A stretch of 64,000 nt of DNA from Mycolicibacterium duvalii (GCF_010726645.1 NZ_AP022563.1:2356001-2420000), one strand, 5' to 3'; positions 44,148-54,022 are shown, counted from the first letter of the stretch. A program made the numbers and translations. Notes: generated from the letters alone by a model not told the origin.

Positions 44148-44445
44148 TCCTTACCAAGAACTTTGGCTGTACCGACCATTCACTGAGATTAACCCGTCAA
44201 TTGTCGAAACCGTCGAATATCGGTCATGGCTCGGACCATCGGACGGCATCCGGATTTGCTGGGTTCTTTGCTGGTGTTTGTCCAGATGACTTGAGGCAAA
44301 CTCGGTATCGGCGGATCCGCGAGGCTGGAGCCGACAATGTCCCCGGTGCAGCGCTTCAGGCAAACCCAGGATGCGCGAACCGGCCGTGGCCGGGTCGGTT
44401 CGATATCGACGTGCGGAATCCGTCGCCGACCATGGCGCAGAATGC
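44148..44445. other. Lower-GC intergenic region upstream of the phosphoglycosyltransferase
   Basis: About 300 bases without a credible gene, visibly richer in A/T than the surroundings (for example GAGATTAACCCGTCAATTG near 44190). A TTGACG on the minus strand (plus-strand CGTCAA about 44195) could be the -35 box of the phosphoglycosyltransferase promoter, though no clear -10 follows at standard spacing. Confidence 0.5.
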
Positions 44446-44481
44446 ACGACGCCCCCGGAACCGCGGCTCCGGGGGCGTCGT
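44446..44481 (-). terminator. Terminator of the rpsB-tsf operon
   Basis: A perfect 14-base-pair stem, ACGACGCCCCCGGA (44446-44459) with TCCGGGGGCGTCGT (44468-44481), and an 8-base loop, 17 bases beyond the tsf stop codon. No T run follows, as common in mycobacteria. Confidence 0.85.
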
Positions 44482-44497
44482 GTCGATCCGGGTGCTG

Positions 44498-45313
44498 CTA
44501 GGCCTGTCCGACCTCGAACCGGGCAAACCGGGTCACGGTCACACCGGCCTCGTCGAGCAGCGCCTTGACGGTCTTCTTGTTGTCCGAGACCGACGGCTGG
44601 TCGAGCAGCACGACGTCCTTGAAGAAACCGGTCACGCGGCCCTCGACGATCTTGGGCAGCGCCTGCTCGGGCTTGCCCTCGTTGCGGGCGGTCTCCTCGG
44701 CGATGCGCCGCTCGTTGGCGACGATGTCCTCGGGAACGTCCTCACGGGACAGGTACTTGGCCTTCAGCGCGGCGATCTGCAGCGCCGCCGCATGCGCGGC
44801 CTCGGTCGAGTCGCCCTGGTACTCGACGAGCACACCCACCGCGGGCGGGAGGTCGGCCGCCCGCTTGTGCAGGTAGGTCTCGACAGTGCCGTCGAAGTAG
44901 GTGGCCCGACGCAGTTCGAGCTTCTCGCCGATCTTGGCCGACAGGTCGGCGATCGCCTGCTCGACGGTGGTGTCGCCGAGCTTGACGGACTTGAGCGCGT
45001 CGACGTCGGCGGCCTTCGCCGCGGCGGCCGCGGCGACGATCTGATCGGCCAGCGCCTGGAACTCGCCGTTCTTGGCGACGAAGTCGGTCTCGGAGTTGAG
45101 CTCGATCAGAGCGCCGTCCTTTGCGGCGACCAGACCTTCGGCGGTGGCACGCTCGGCGCGCTTGCCGACGTCCTTGGCGCCCTTGATGCGCAGCAGTTCG
45201 ACTGCCTTGTCGAAGTCACCGCCGGCGTCGACCAGCGCGTTCTTCGAGTCCAGCATTCCGGCACCGGTCAGCTCACGGAGACGCTTGACGTCGGCAGCGG
45301 TGTAGTTAGCCAT
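44498..45313 (-). CDS. tsf: Elongation factor Ts
   Basis: 271 residues. Guanine nucleotide exchange factor for EF-Tu. The N-terminal UBA-like domain reads [20 protein letters not shown]; the TDFVAKN motif ([13 protein letters not shown]) contacts EF-Tu; the core and C-terminal module [30 protein letters not shown] complete the family. Twelve bases after rpsB, the universal rpsB-tsf pairing. Confidence 0.98.
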   Translation of the reverse strand: MANYTAADVKRLRELTGAGMLDSKNALVDAGGDFDKAVELLRIKGAKDVGKRAERATAEGLVAAKDGALIELNSETDFVAKNGEFQALADQIVAAAAAAKAADVDALKSVKLGDTTVEQAIADLSAKIGEKLELRRATYFDGTVETYLHKRAADLPPAVGVLVEYQGDSTEAAHAAALQIAALKAKYLSREDVPEDIVANERRIAEETARNEGKPEQALPKIVEGRVTGFFKDVVLLDQPSVSDNKKTVKALLDEAGVTVTRFARFEVGQA

Positions 45314-45325
45314 CTGAGCCTTTCC

Positions 45326-46156
45326 CTACGGGTTCGGGGTGGGGGTGGGTTCGGTGTGCGTCTCGGCCTCGGGGGTGCCCGGGGTCGCGGCGGTGGCACC
45401 GGCCAGCAGTTCCTGCTCCCACTCGGGCAGCGGTTCGGCGGCGTCATCGGCAGCGGCCTTGCCGGCACCTGCACGGGCCTGCAGGCCCTCGGCGACCGCG
45501 GACGCGACCACCTTGGTCAGCAGCGCGGCCGACCGGATCGCGTCATCGTTGCCCGGGATCGGGTAGTCGACGAGGTCCGGGTCGCAGTTGGTGTCGAGGA
45601 TCGCGATGATCGGGATGTTCAGCTTGCGGGCCTCGGCGACCGCCAGGTGCTCCTTGTTGGTGTCGACCACCCAGATCGCCGACGGCACCTTCTGCATGTC
45701 GCGGATACCGCCCAGCGACCGCTCGAGCTTGTTCTTCTCGCGGGTCAGCATCAGGATTTCCTTCTTGGTGCGACCCTCGAACCCGCCGGTCTGCTCCATG
45801 GCCTCGAGTTCCTTGAGGCGCTGCAGACGCTTGTGCACGGTGGAGAAGTTGGTGAGCATGCCGCCCAGCCAGCGCTGGTTCACATACGGCATGCCGACGC
45901 GGGTGGCCTCTTCGGCGATCGATTCCTGCGCCTGCTTCTTGGTGCCGACGAACATGATCGAGCCGCCGTGCGCGACCGTCTCCTTGACGAACTCGTACGC
46001 CTTGTCGATGTAGGTCAGCGTCTGCTGCAGATCGATGATGTAGATGCCGTTGCGGTCGGTGAAGATGAACCGCTTCATCTTCGGGTTCCAGCGCCGGGTC
46101 TGGTGTCCGAAGTGGGCGCCGCTGTCAAGCAGCTGCTTCATGGTTACAACAGCCAT
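45326..46156 (-). CDS. rpsB: 30S ribosomal protein S2
   Basis: 276 residues. Typical S2: [62 protein letters not shown] and [25 protein letters not shown]. The C-terminal 40 residues are an acidic Pro/Thr-rich tail, longer than in E. coli but usual for mycobacteria. First gene of the rpsB-tsf operon; the upstream leader is long. Confidence 0.98.
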   Translation of the reverse strand: MAVVTMKQLLDSGAHFGHQTRRWNPKMKRFIFTDRNGIYIIDLQQTLTYIDKAYEFVKETVAHGGSIMFVGTKKQAQESIAEEATRVGMPYVNQRWLGGMLTNFSTVHKRLQRLKELEAMEQTGGFEGRTKKEILMLTREKNKLERSLGGIRDMQKVPSAIWVVDTNKEHLAVAEARKLNIPIIAILDTNCDPDLVDYPIPGNDDAIRSAALLTKVVASAVAEGLQARAGAGKAAADDAAEPLPEWEQELLAGATAATPGTPEAETHTEPTPTPNP

Positions 46157-46438
46157 GATTGGCCATACCTCTTTGGTTGTCGGTTGTCGTCCGGCATCGG
46201 GTGAGCCGGACCCTGGCGACTGCTTCGATGCCGGACCCGCTCGGGAGCGGGACCGCCCGGCATACGAGGTGACGAACCGGTGGGCTCGTGACGCAGACGC
46301 GCGAAGTCAGCTCGAGCCAACGAGCTGCGGGTAGCAGTTTACACGCTCGGAACAGGTGCTTTTACCAGCGCGCACAGCATCCACAGGCCGGCGCGTACGT
46401 TCTTGTCCCGCCCGGACGCGGTGCGCTGAGCTGGGGTG
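46157..46438 (-). promoter_or_regulatory. Leader and promoter region of rpsB
   Basis: About 280 bases between divergent rpsB and the M23 gene. It contains short complementary segments (for example GCCGGACCCGCTCGGGAGCGGGACCGCCCGGC at about 46223-46260) that could fold in the rpsB leader, and a minus-strand TGTAAACT (plus-strand AGTTTACA, about 46336) resembling a -10. In many bacteria S2 represses its own leader; I cannot show that here. The purine/pyrimidine hairpin is seen, its role inferred. Confidence 0.4.
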
Positions 46439-46927
46439 ATGCGCGTCGCGGCGATGTGGGTGGTGTTGGCGTTGCTGGCGGCCGCCCCCGCCGGGGCCGA
46501 CGGCGCCCGCCTGTCCTGGCCGCTGCGTCCGCGCCCCGCGGTGGTCCGCGCGTTCGATGCGCCGTCGCCGAACTGGCAGCGCGGGCACCGCGGGGTGGAC
46601 CTGGCCGGGTCCCCGGGGCAGGCCGTCCACGCCGCCGCGGCGGGCGTGGTCGTCTACGCCGGTGAGCTGGCCGGACGTCCCGTGGTGTCGCTTGCCCATC
46701 CCGGCGGGCTGCGCACCAGCTACGAGCCGGTGCGGCCGTCGGTGCGGGCCGGGCAGACCGTCGGGGCCGGCGCCCCGCTCGGAGCGCTGGCCGCCGGGCA
46801 CACCGGTTGCGCGGTGGCGGCGTGCCTGCACTGGGGCGCGATGTGGGGACCGGCGGCGCGGGCCGACTACGTGGATCCGGTGGGGTTGCTCGCGGGCACC
46901 CGGATCCGGCTCAAGCCGGTCCGGTGA
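46439..46927 (+). CDS. Secreted M23-family peptidase (Rv2891-like)
   Basis: 162 residues from ATG 46439 (GTG 46436 also possible). A signal peptide ends near AAPAGADG, so it is exported. The LytM domain has the first zinc motif HxxxD in GHRGVDLAG and the closing motif LHWGAMWG. The catalytic HLH of classical M23 enzymes reads CLH here, so the zinc ligand His remains but the catalytic His is Cys; activity may be altered or the fold used for binding. Divergent from rpsB, convergent with xerC. Confidence 0.88.
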   Translation: MRVAAMWVVLALLAAAPAGADGARLSWPLRPRPAVVRAFDAPSPNWQRGHRGVDLAGSPGQAVHAAAAGVVVYAGELAGRPVVSLAHPGGLRTSYEPVRPSVRAGQTVGAGAPLGALAAGHTGCAVAACLHWGAMWGPAARADYVDPVGLLAGTRIRLKPVR

Positions 46928-46936
46928 GCCGAGCGC

Positions 46937-47839
46937 TCACGCCCGGGGATGGGCCTGGTCGTGCACGGCGCGCAGCCGCGCCACGCTGACGTGGGTGTAG
47001 AGCTGCGTGGTGGCCAACGACGAGTGCCCGAGCAGTTCCTGGACCACGCGCAGGTCGGCTCCGCCTTCGAGCAGGTGGGTGGCCGCACTGTGCCGCAGCC
47101 CGTGCGGGCCGATGTCGGGGGCGCCCGCGACGGCCGACACGGTCTGGTGCACGACGGTGCGGGCCTGGCGCGGGTCCAGCCGTCCCCCGCGCGCGCCGAG
47201 CAGCAGCGCCGGCCCGGACCGGTCTGTGGCCAGCTTGGGGCGCCCCTCGCTCAGCCACGCGGTCAGCGCCGCGTCTCCGGGCCCGCCGTAGGGCACGGTG
47301 CGCTGCTTGTTGCCCTTGCCCAGCACCCGCAGCAGTCGCCGCGGCCGGTCGACGTCATCGATGTCCAGACCGCACAGCTCGCTGACCCGGATACCGGTCG
47401 CGTAGAGCATCTCCACGATCAACCGGTCCCGCAGCGCGAGTGGATCGTTCTGCTGGGCACCCGATTTCGCGGCGCCGAGGGCGTCGAGCGCCTGATCCTG
47501 GCGCAGCACCGCCGGCAGGGTGCGGCGCGCCGCGGGCGTCTGCAGCCGGGCCGCGGGGTCGTCGCTGAGCAGTCCCCGGCGCAGTGCCCAGGCGGTGAAC
47601 GTCTTGGCCGCCGAGGTGCGGCGGGCCAGGGTGGACCGGGCGGTGCCCGCGGCGGCCTGGGTGGCCAGCCACGATCGCAGCAGCGGCAGGGTCAGCCCCT
47701 GCAGTCCGGCGCCGGGGCTGCGGTTCTCGACGAAGGCCAGCAGCGAGCGCAGGTCGCCGAGGTAGGCCCGGCGGGTGTGCTCGGAGCGGCCCCGCTGCAG
47801 CGCCAGGTACTGGTCGAACTCGTCGAGCACTGCGTCCAC
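46937..47839 (-). CDS. xerC: Tyrosine recombinase XerC
   Basis: 300 residues. Resolves chromosome dimers at dif with XerD. SAM-like N-terminal domain ([22 protein letters not shown]), then the catalytic domain with Arg in [17 protein letters not shown], HxxR in [18 protein letters not shown], His in [16 protein letters not shown] and nucleophile Tyr in the same segment. The locus (before viuB-like and dprA) is conserved in mycobacteria, arguing for the housekeeping enzyme and not a phage integrase. Confidence 0.93.
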   Translation of the reverse strand: MDAVLDEFDQYLALQRGRSEHTRRAYLGDLRSLLAFVENRSPGAGLQGLTLPLLRSWLATQAAAGTARSTLARRTSAAKTFTAWALRRGLLSDDPAARLQTPAARRTLPAVLRQDQALDALGAAKSGAQQNDPLALRDRLIVEMLYATGIRVSELCGLDIDDVDRPRRLLRVLGKGNKQRTVPYGGPGDAALTAWLSEGRPKLATDRSGPALLLGARGGRLDPRQARTVVHQTVSAVAGAPDIGPHGLRHSAATHLLEGGADLRVVQELLGHSSLATTQLYTHVSVARLRAVHDQAHPRA

Positions 47840-47871
47840 GGTCTCACCGTGGCAGACGGTGATGCCGCGGG

Positions 47872-49032
47872 TCAGCCGACGCGCCGCAACACGTCGGGCG
47901 TCAGTTCGGCCAGGCTGCGGTAGCCGTCGACGGCCATGATCAGGTCTGCTTCGGCCAGCAGCGACCGCACCACGTGCACCACGCCGTCCTCGCCGCCGAT
48001 GGCCAGGCCGTAGGTGTAGGGCCGGCCGACGCCGACCGCGGTCGCCCCAAGCGCGAGCGCCTTGATGATGTCGGCGCCGCTGCGGATACCGGAGTCGAAC
48101 AGCACCGGCAACCCGTCCGCGGCCTCGACCACCCCCGGCAGGCAGTCCAGCGCCGGCAGGCCGCCGTTGGCCTGGCGGCCGCCGTGGGTGGAGCAGTAGA
48201 TGCCGTCGACCCCGCCGTCTTTGGCGCGCCGGACGTCGTCAGGGTGGCAGATCCCCTTGAGCACCAGCGGCAGGTCGGTCAGCGACCGCAGCCAGGGCAG
48301 GTCGTCCCAGGTCAGCGGGTTTCCGAACTGTTGCACCCACTGCAGGACGGCGGCCTGCATGTTCTCCTCCGGAGGTTGGGCCAGCCCGGCACGGAACACC
48401 GGGTCGCTGGTGTAGTTGGCCAGGCAGCGGCCCCGCAGCTGCGGAAAATTCGAGGTGGCCAGGTCACGCGGACGCCAACCGGGAATCCAGGTGTCGAGGG
48501 TGACGACGATGGCCCGGTATCCGGCCGCTTCGGCGCGTGCGACCAGGTTGGCGGCCAGGTCCCGGTCACTGGGGGTGTAGAGCTGGAAAAACCCCGGGGT
48601 GTCGCCGAACTCGGCGGCGACGTCTTCGAGCGGGTCCTCGGTCAGGGTGGAGACCATCATCGGCACGCCGGTGCGGGCGGCGGCGCGCGCGGTGGCCACG
48701 TCGCCGTGGCCGCCCTGCGCGCAGATGCCGATGACGCCGACGGGTGCCAGGAACAGCGGTGACGGCAGGCTCATGCCGAACAGGTCGACGGTCAGGTCCC
48801 GCTCGGTGGCGCCGACCAGCATGCGGGGCATCAGCCCCCACCGGTCGAACGCGGTGCGGTTGGCCCGCTGGGTGTGCTCGTCGCCGGCGCCCCCGGCGAC
48901 GTAGGACCAGACCGACGGCGGCATCGCGACTTCGGCCTTGGCTTCCCAGCCGGCGTAGTCCATCGGGAGCGTCGGCAGGATCCCGGACAGGCCCTGCAGG
49001 TAGATCTCGAGCTGGTAGTTACCGAAGGTCAT
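47872..49032 (-). CDS. FMN-dependent alpha-hydroxy acid oxidase (lactate 2-monooxygenase-like)
   Basis: 386 residues. TIM-barrel FMN enzyme with [39 protein letters not shown] substrate loop, the catalytic His in [13 protein letters not shown] and the phosphate segment [17 protein letters not shown]. The opening [20 protein letters not shown] and [17 protein letters not shown] closely resemble M. smegmatis lactate 2-monooxygenase, which turns lactate into acetate, CO2 and water. Substrate could equally be another short 2-hydroxy acid. Confidence 0.88.
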   Translation of the reverse strand: MTFGNYQLEIYLQGLSGILPTLPMDYAGWEAKAEVAMPPSVWSYVAGGAGDEHTQRANRTAFDRWGLMPRMLVGATERDLTVDLFGMSLPSPLFLAPVGVIGICAQGGHGDVATARAAARTGVPMMVSTLTEDPLEDVAAEFGDTPGFFQLYTPSDRDLAANLVARAEAAGYRAIVVTLDTWIPGWRPRDLATSNFPQLRGRCLANYTSDPVFRAGLAQPPEENMQAAVLQWVQQFGNPLTWDDLPWLRSLTDLPLVLKGICHPDDVRRAKDGGVDGIYCSTHGGRQANGGLPALDCLPGVVEAADGLPVLFDSGIRSGADIIKALALGATAVGVGRPYTYGLAIGGEDGVVHVVRSLLAEADLIMAVDGYRSLAELTPDVLRRVG

Positions 49033-49068
49033 GGCGTCAGCCTGCCATCGACGCCGGCTCCGGCAGGG

Positions 49069-49914
49069 CTATTTGGCTTCCGCCTCGGCCAGTTCCCGCT
49101 TCCACTGCCGGAAGGTCTCCTCGGTGCGTCCGCGACGCCAGTACCCCGATATCGATGACGCCCATTTCGCCTCGATCCCCCGCTCCTTGCGGATATAGGC
49201 CCGCAGGTTGTGCATCACCGCCTGCGCCTCACCGTGGATGAACACCTGCGCCTGACCGGGCAGCCACGGGGTCTCGGTGACCGCCGCGATCAGCGGGGCG
49301 TGGTCACCGGCGATCTCGTCGCCGACCAGGTCGGCCCGGCCGCCGCGGTAGATCCAGCGCACCTCGACGCCGTCCGGGGCGGTCAGCTCGATCTCGTCGT
49401 CGGGTCCGCCGACCTCGACGAAGACGCGTCCGATCGCGTTGGGCGGCAACGCTTCCAGCGACGCGCTGATCGCCGGCAGCGCGGCCTCGTCGCCGGCGAA
49501 CAGATACCAGTCGGCTGCCGGGTCGGGGGCGAACGCCCCGCTGGGCCCCATCACGAACAACCGCCGGCCCGGGGCGGCGTGGGCCGCCCACGGCCCGGCG
49601 ACCCCGTGTTCGCCGTGCACGACGAAGTCGATGGTCAGCTCGCGGCGCTCGGCGTCGGCGCGACGGACGGTGTAGGTGCGCACCACCGGCCGTTTGCCCT
49701 GCGGCAGCGCGTCGAAGCTGTCCAGCGTCAGCGGCTGATCGAGGCCGCTGACGTCGAGGTCGTCGTCGACGAACACCAATTTCACGTAGGCGTCGGTGTA
49801 GTCGTTGGGCGCGAAGGTGTCAAAGCCGTTGCCACCGAGGACGACTCGCACCATGTGCGGCGCGATCTGCTCGGTGCGCACCACTTCGAAGGTGTGGACC
49901 GGACGTCCTGCCAC
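49069..49914 (-). CDS. viuB: Siderophore-interacting flavin reductase (Rv2895c-like)
   Basis: 281 residues from a GTG at 49914; GGAGG eight bases upstream and the family start MAGRPVHTFEVV decide this start over the GTG five codons earlier. FAD-binding barrel (RVVLGGNGFDTFAPND, RTYTVRRADAERREL, HGEHGVAGPWAAHAAPG) and a C-terminal NAD(P)H-binding domain (WYLFAGDEAALPAISASLEAL, FIHGEAQAVMHNLRAYI, KWASSISGYWRRGRTEE). Reduces ferric siderophores in the cytosol to release iron. Nearby no siderophore synthesis genes are seen. Confidence 0.92.
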   Translation of the reverse strand: MAGRPVHTFEVVRTEQIAPHMVRVVLGGNGFDTFAPNDYTDAYVKLVFVDDDLDVSGLDQPLTLDSFDALPQGKRPVVRTYTVRRADAERRELTIDFVVHGEHGVAGPWAAHAAPGRRLFVMGPSGAFAPDPAADWYLFAGDEAALPAISASLEALPPNAIGRVFVEVGGPDDEIELTAPDGVEVRWIYRGGRADLVGDEIAGDHAPLIAAVTETPWLPGQAQVFIHGEAQAVMHNLRAYIRKERGIEAKWASSISGYWRRGRTEETFRQWKRELAEAEAK

Positions 49915-49993
49915 GTGCTCAACCTCCACTGCCGACGACGTTTCACTGCGACTATACGAGCGCCGTGCACGCTGCAGGGTCCGCCCTCCGAGC

Positions 49994-51124
49994 TCACCGT
50001 TCGGCCACCAACTTCCAGTTGCCGTCCTCCTGAGACACCAGACCCCGCAGATCGAGCATGGCCAGTGGGCCGAGCACCTCGGAGACCGGCAGACCGGCCC
50101 GCACGGCGATCTCACCCACCGTGCGCGCGCCGCGCCGCGGCAACGCCTCGTAGACGGTGAGTTCGGTGTCATCGAGGTCGTCGAGGCTAGTGGTCGGCCG
50201 GTCCGGTTCGGGCGCCAGCTCGCCGATGCGGCCGACGGCTTCGACCACCTCGGCGGCACGCGTGACCAGCCAAGCCGTGTGGTTGGCGATCATGATGTGA
50301 CAGCCCGCCGAGCTGGCCGACGTCACCGGCCCCGGCACCGCGCACACCTGACGGCCCAGCGCGCGCGCCCACGCGGCGGTGTTCGCCGCCCCGCTGCGCA
50401 CTCCCGCCTCCAGCACCACGGTGGCACCCGACAGCGCGGCGACCAACCGATTGCGCGCCAGAAACTGGCGGCGGCTGGGCCGCATCCCCGGCGGGTACTC
50501 GGTCAGCACCAGCCCGCTGCGGCCGATCCGGTGCAGCAACGCCGAATGCCCGGACGGATAGGGCACGTCGATGCCGGCGGCCAGCACCGCCACCGTCTCA
50601 CCGTCACAGGCCAGCGCCGTGCGGTGCGCCGCCCCGTCGATGCCGTAGGCGCCGCCGGAGATCACCGCCACGTCGCGTTCGACCAGCCCCGCGGCGAACT
50701 CCGAGGTCACGTGCTCGCCGTAGGCGCTGGCAGCCCGCGTGCCGACCAGCGCAGCCGCACGCGCGGTCACATCGGCCAGATGAGACGGGCCCACCGCCCA
50801 CAAGACCAGTGGCGGATGCCCGTACGGCCGTTCGGCCAGCGCCGGACGGGCGAACGACGCGAGCGCCAGGTGCGGCCATTCGTCGTCCCCGGGGGTCAGC
50901 AGACGTCCGCCGAGCCGGTCGAGCACATCCAGATCAGCGTCGGCGGAATCGATCTCGTGACGCGCCTCGGTGGCCCGCGCCAGCTCGCCATCGACGTCGC
51001 GGGCGCGGATCCGTTGCGCTGCCGCGACCGGGCCCTCGGCGTGCACGAGTGCGGCGAGCCTCGGATTGGGCGGCTCACACACCCGGGACAGGTAGGCCCA
51101 GGCGCGACGTTCTGCGGTGTCCAT
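49994..51124 (-). CDS. dprA: DNA-processing protein DprA
   Basis: 376 residues from ATG 51124, overlapping the comM stop by one base. The Rossmann-like core is recognised by ALVGTRAASAYGEHVTSEFA, AVISGGAYGIDGAAHRTAL, GIDVPYPSGHSALLHRI, FLARNRLVAALSGATVVLEAGVRSGAANTAAWA and VCAVPGPVTSASSAGCH. DprA loads RecA on incoming single-stranded DNA. A C-terminal winged-helix (about 320-376) is present. With comM and yraN it forms the conserved run, although mycobacteria lack a full competence system. Confidence 0.95.
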   Translation of the reverse strand: MDTAERRAWAYLSRVCEPPNPRLAALVHAEGPVAAAQRIRARDVDGELARATEARHEIDSADADLDVLDRLGGRLLTPGDDEWPHLALASFARPALAERPYGHPPLVLWAVGPSHLADVTARAAALVGTRAASAYGEHVTSEFAAGLVERDVAVISGGAYGIDGAAHRTALACDGETVAVLAAGIDVPYPSGHSALLHRIGRSGLVLTEYPPGMRPSRRQFLARNRLVAALSGATVVLEAGVRSGAANTAAWARALGRQVCAVPGPVTSASSAGCHIMIANHTAWLVTRAAEVVEAVGRIGELAPEPDRPTTSLDDLDDTELTVYEALPRRGARTVGEIAVRAGLPVSEVLGPLAMLDLRGLVSQEDGNWKLVAER

Positions 51125-52629
51125 CAGTGCGTCCCCTGTCGGAAGCTCAGGGCCGTGGCGACGTCCTGTTTCGTCGGCGACGTCCGCCCTCCGAGATCGG
51201 CGAGTGTCCACGCGACGCGCAGCGTACGGTCCATCCCGCGGATGCTCAGCGCGCCGCGGTCGACGGCAGTGCGCACCGGGGTCATCGCCTCGGCACTCAA
51301 CCGGAACTTCCGCCGTAGAAGAGCCCCGCCGGCTTCGGCGTTGGTCGCGATACCGTACGGCCGCCACCGTTCTTCCGCCGCCGCTCGGGCAGCCCAGACA
51401 CGTTCCCGCACAGCCGATGTGGACTCCCCCGCTTCGTCAACGAAAGGCCCGGCCCGCGAGGTGTGCATCTCGACGCGCAGATCCACACGATCGAGCAGCG
51501 GACCCGACAGCTTGCTGCGGTAGCGACGCCGTTGAGCGGCCCCGCACTGGCAGTCCCGCGGATCGGGGGGCGCGCACGGGCACAGGTTGGCAGCGAGCAC
51601 CAGCTGGAACCGGCACGGATAGGTCGCCACCCCGTCGCGGCGCGCCAACCGGATGTGACCGTCTTCCAGCGGCGTCCGCAGGGCCTCGAGGGCACTGGTG
51701 TTGATCTCGGCGAACTCGTCGAGGAAGAGCACCCCGCGGTGAGCACGGCTGACCGCGCCCGGCCGCGCCATCCCGGATCCCCCGCCGACGAGAGCGGCAA
51801 CGCTGGAAGTGTGGTGCGGCGCGACGAACGGCGGCCTGGTGATCAACGGGGCGTCGCCGGTCAGCAGTCCCGCCACCGAATGGATGGCGGTGACCTCGAG
51901 GGACTCCTTGTGCGGCAGTGACGGCAGCAGGCCCGGGAGTCGTTGCGCCAGCATGGTTTTTCCCACCCCCGGCGGCCCGGTCATCATCAGGTTGTGTCCT
52001 CCGGCGGCAGCCACCTCGACCGCGAAGCGGGCCTGTGGTTGGCCCACGACGTCAGCCAGGTCCATCGTCACCTGCGGACTCCGGGCCGGGTTCTCGATCC
52101 GTCCGTGCAGATCACCCTTTCCTCGCAACCACTCGTGCACCTGGCCCAGGCTGTGCGCACCCCACACCTCGATACCGTCGACCAGGCTCGCTTCGGCGAG
52201 ATTGTCGACCGGCACCACCGCCGCGCGCCAGCCGTGCTCGCGCGCGGCCAGGACGGCCGGCAACACGCCCTTGACCGGCCGCACCCGTCCGTCGAGCGCG
52301 AGCTCGCCGAGCAGCACCGTCTTCTCCAGGTGTGGCCAGGACTTCTTGCCGTGCGCGGCCAGCACCACGAGGGCCAGCGCCAGGTCGTAGACCGACCCCA
52401 TCTTCGGCAGCGTCGCCGGGGACAGCGCCAGCGTCAGCCGCGCCATCGGCCACTCGAAGTGGCAGTTGGAGATGGCCGCGCGCACCCGATCCCGCGACTC
52501 CCGCAGCGCCGTGTCACCCAGACCGACCAGATACACCCCGGGCAGGCCGCTGCTGATGTCGGCCTCGATCTCGATGATCTCGCCGTCGACACCGCACACC
52601 GCCACCGAGAAGGCCCGACCCAGCGCCAT
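51124..52629 (-). CDS. comM: YifB/ComM family AAA ATPase
   Basis: 501 residues from ATG 52629, overlapping the yraN stop by one base. N-terminal Lon-protease-like domain (FSVAVCGVDGEIIEIEADI, SGLPGVYLVGLGDTALRES), then a Mg-chelatase-like AAA core: Walker A MMTGPPGVGKTMLAQRLPGLL, Walker B GVLFLDEFAEI, and the C-rich segment LCPCAPPDPRDCQC. In naturally competent bacteria ComM is a helicase that drives branch migration; the role in mycobacteria is unclear. Confidence 0.95.
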   Translation of the reverse strand: MALGRAFSVAVCGVDGEIIEIEADISSGLPGVYLVGLGDTALRESRDRVRAAISNCHFEWPMARLTLALSPATLPKMGSVYDLALALVVLAAHGKKSWPHLEKTVLLGELALDGRVRPVKGVLPAVLAAREHGWRAAVVPVDNLAEASLVDGIEVWGAHSLGQVHEWLRGKGDLHGRIENPARSPQVTMDLADVVGQPQARFAVEVAAAGGHNLMMTGPPGVGKTMLAQRLPGLLPSLPHKESLEVTAIHSVAGLLTGDAPLITRPPFVAPHHTSSVAALVGGGSGMARPGAVSRAHRGVLFLDEFAEINTSALEALRTPLEDGHIRLARRDGVATYPCRFQLVLAANLCPCAPPDPRDCQCGAAQRRRYRSKLSGPLLDRVDLRVEMHTSRAGPFVDEAGESTSAVRERVWAARAAAEERWRPYGIATNAEAGGALLRRKFRLSAEAMTPVRTAVDRGALSIRGMDRTLRVAWTLADLGGRTSPTKQDVATALSFRQGTH

Positions 52630-52994
52630 CACGCCACCGCCTGCAGGTGGGTGATCTCCGGCTCCCGGCGCCGGCCCACCTGGATGGCGATGACGTCGAT
52701 GCGCACCCGCGCCCAGGTGCGGTCCTGACCGGCCAGCCACAGACCGGCCAACCGTCGCAGCCGCCGCACCTTGGCCGGCGTGACGGCGGTGACCGCCGGG
52801 CCGTACTGCTCACCCGCCCGGGTCTTCACCTCCACGAACACCACCGCGTCCGCCTCGGCGGCGACGATGTCGAGCTCACCGTAGCGGCAGCGCCAATTGC
52901 GTTGAAGCACCAGCAATCCGTGCTGCTGCAGATAGTCCACAGCCAGCTGCTCACCCCATGACCCCAGCTCGCCGCGAGTGTGCGTTCCCGTCAT
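52629..52994 (-). CDS. yraN: YraN family endonuclease-like protein
   Basis: 121 residues from ATG 52994. UPF0102: LGSWGEQLAVDYLQQHGLLVLQRNWR, then GELDIVAAEADAVVFVEVKTR, carrying the Glu, Asp and E-x-K residues of a PD-(D/E)XK nuclease-like fold. First gene of the yraN-comM-dprA run, with overlapping stops and starts. The exact biochemical role is not established. Confidence 0.93.
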   Translation of the reverse strand: MTGTHTRGELGSWGEQLAVDYLQQHGLLVLQRNWRCRYGELDIVAAEADAVVFVEVKTRAGEQYGPAVTAVTPAKVRRLRRLAGLWLAGQDRTWARVRIDVIAIQVGRRREPEITHLQAVA

Positions 52995-53143
52995 GAACGC
53001 CACCCTGACGCGTCTGCCCGACAACCTCGGGCGCGAACGTCGAGTTATCCCCAATCGCCGGATTGTCCACACCTGAGCCAGACCGCAGTTTCATCGCCGT
53101 CAAAACCGGGGTACCCGGCAGCATCGCCGACCAGGAGGACCCG

Positions 53144-53983
53144 ATGACCAGCCGACCTTCAGCATCGTCGCTGCAGCGATCCGCGCACGGCGCCGCCGAC
53201 CGTGCCACCAACAACAAGGGCTTCGAGTACACCGCCCGCATCGGCTTCGCGGCCAGCGGTGTGCTGCACCTGCTGATCGCCTACATCATCGGCCGGCTGG
53301 CATTCGTCGGTGGCAGCGGCGGCAATGCGGACCAGTCCGGGGCGCTGGCCACGCTGGGCAGCCAGACCGGCGGCGCGATCATGTTGTGGGTGGTCGCGGT
53401 CGGGTTGGTGGCGCTGGGGCTGTGGCGTCTGGCCGAAGCGGTCATGGGATCAAAACCCAATGAAGCCGGCCGGGGCGACAACCCGGCATGGAAGCGCGGC
53501 AAATCCGTCGGAATGGCCGTGGTGAACTTCGCGATCGCGTTCTCTGCGGCGCAGTTCGCGATGGGCAGCGGGCAGTCGAACAGCCGGCAGAACTCCGGCA
53601 TCTCGGCGCAGCTGATGCAGTCGGGGTGGGGCAAGGCACTGCTGCTGGCGGTCGGTGCCGGGGTGGTCGCCGTGGGCGCCTATCACGTGTACAAGGGCAT
53701 CTCGCAGAAGTTCCTCGACGAGCTGCAGGTGTCCGGCGGGACCGGCATCACCGCCGCCGGCGTCGTCGGCTACGTGGCCAAGGGGCTGGTGCTCGGCGGA
53801 GCCGGCCTGCTCGTGGTGATCGCTACGCTGCAGGCCGACCCGTCGAAGGCCAGCGGCATCGACGCCGCGGTCAAGACCCTCGCCGCCGCGCCGTTCGGCA
53901 AGTTCCTGTTGGTCGCGGCCGCAGTCGGGATCGCCGCGTTCGGTGTCTACAGCTTCATCCGGAGCCGCTACAACCGGATGTGA
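53144..53983 (+). CDS. DUF1206 six-helix membrane protein
   Basis: 279 residues from ATG 53144, with AGGAGGA seven bases upstream. After a soluble Ser/Arg N-terminus, six hydrophobic helices occur in three similar two-helix repeats (IGFAASGVLHLLIAYIIG, IMLWVVAVGLVALGLWRL; VNFAIAFSAAQFAMG, ALLLAVGAGVVAVGAYHV; VVGYVAKGLVLGGAGLLV, KFLLVAAAVGIAAFGVYSF), as known for DUF1206. Function unknown. Confidence 0.88.
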   Translation: MTSRPSASSLQRSAHGAADRATNNKGFEYTARIGFAASGVLHLLIAYIIGRLAFVGGSGGNADQSGALATLGSQTGGAIMLWVVAVGLVALGLWRLAEAVMGSKPNEAGRGDNPAWKRGKSVGMAVVNFAIAFSAAQFAMGSGQSNSRQNSGISAQLMQSGWGKALLLAVGAGVVAVGAYHVYKGISQKFLDELQVSGGTGITAAGVVGYVAKGLVLGGAGLLVVIATLQADPSKASGIDAAVKTLAAAPFGKFLLVAAAVGIAAFGVYSFIRSRYNRM

Positions 53984-54022
53984 CAACCGGCCACCGGGTG
54001 AGGTGAGGGTATCTTTACTCCG

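Noticed and set aside
43856..46204. A 782-codon open frame on the plus strand over tsf and rpsB
   Set aside because: Antisense to two ribosome-related genes that are certain; the translation is a low-complexity Gly/Leu/Asp shadow.
46937..47839. Phage or island integrase
   Set aside because: The tyrosine recombinase lies in the conserved xerC position before viuB-like and dprA and has XerC-like sequence; no attachment sites or phage genes accompany it.
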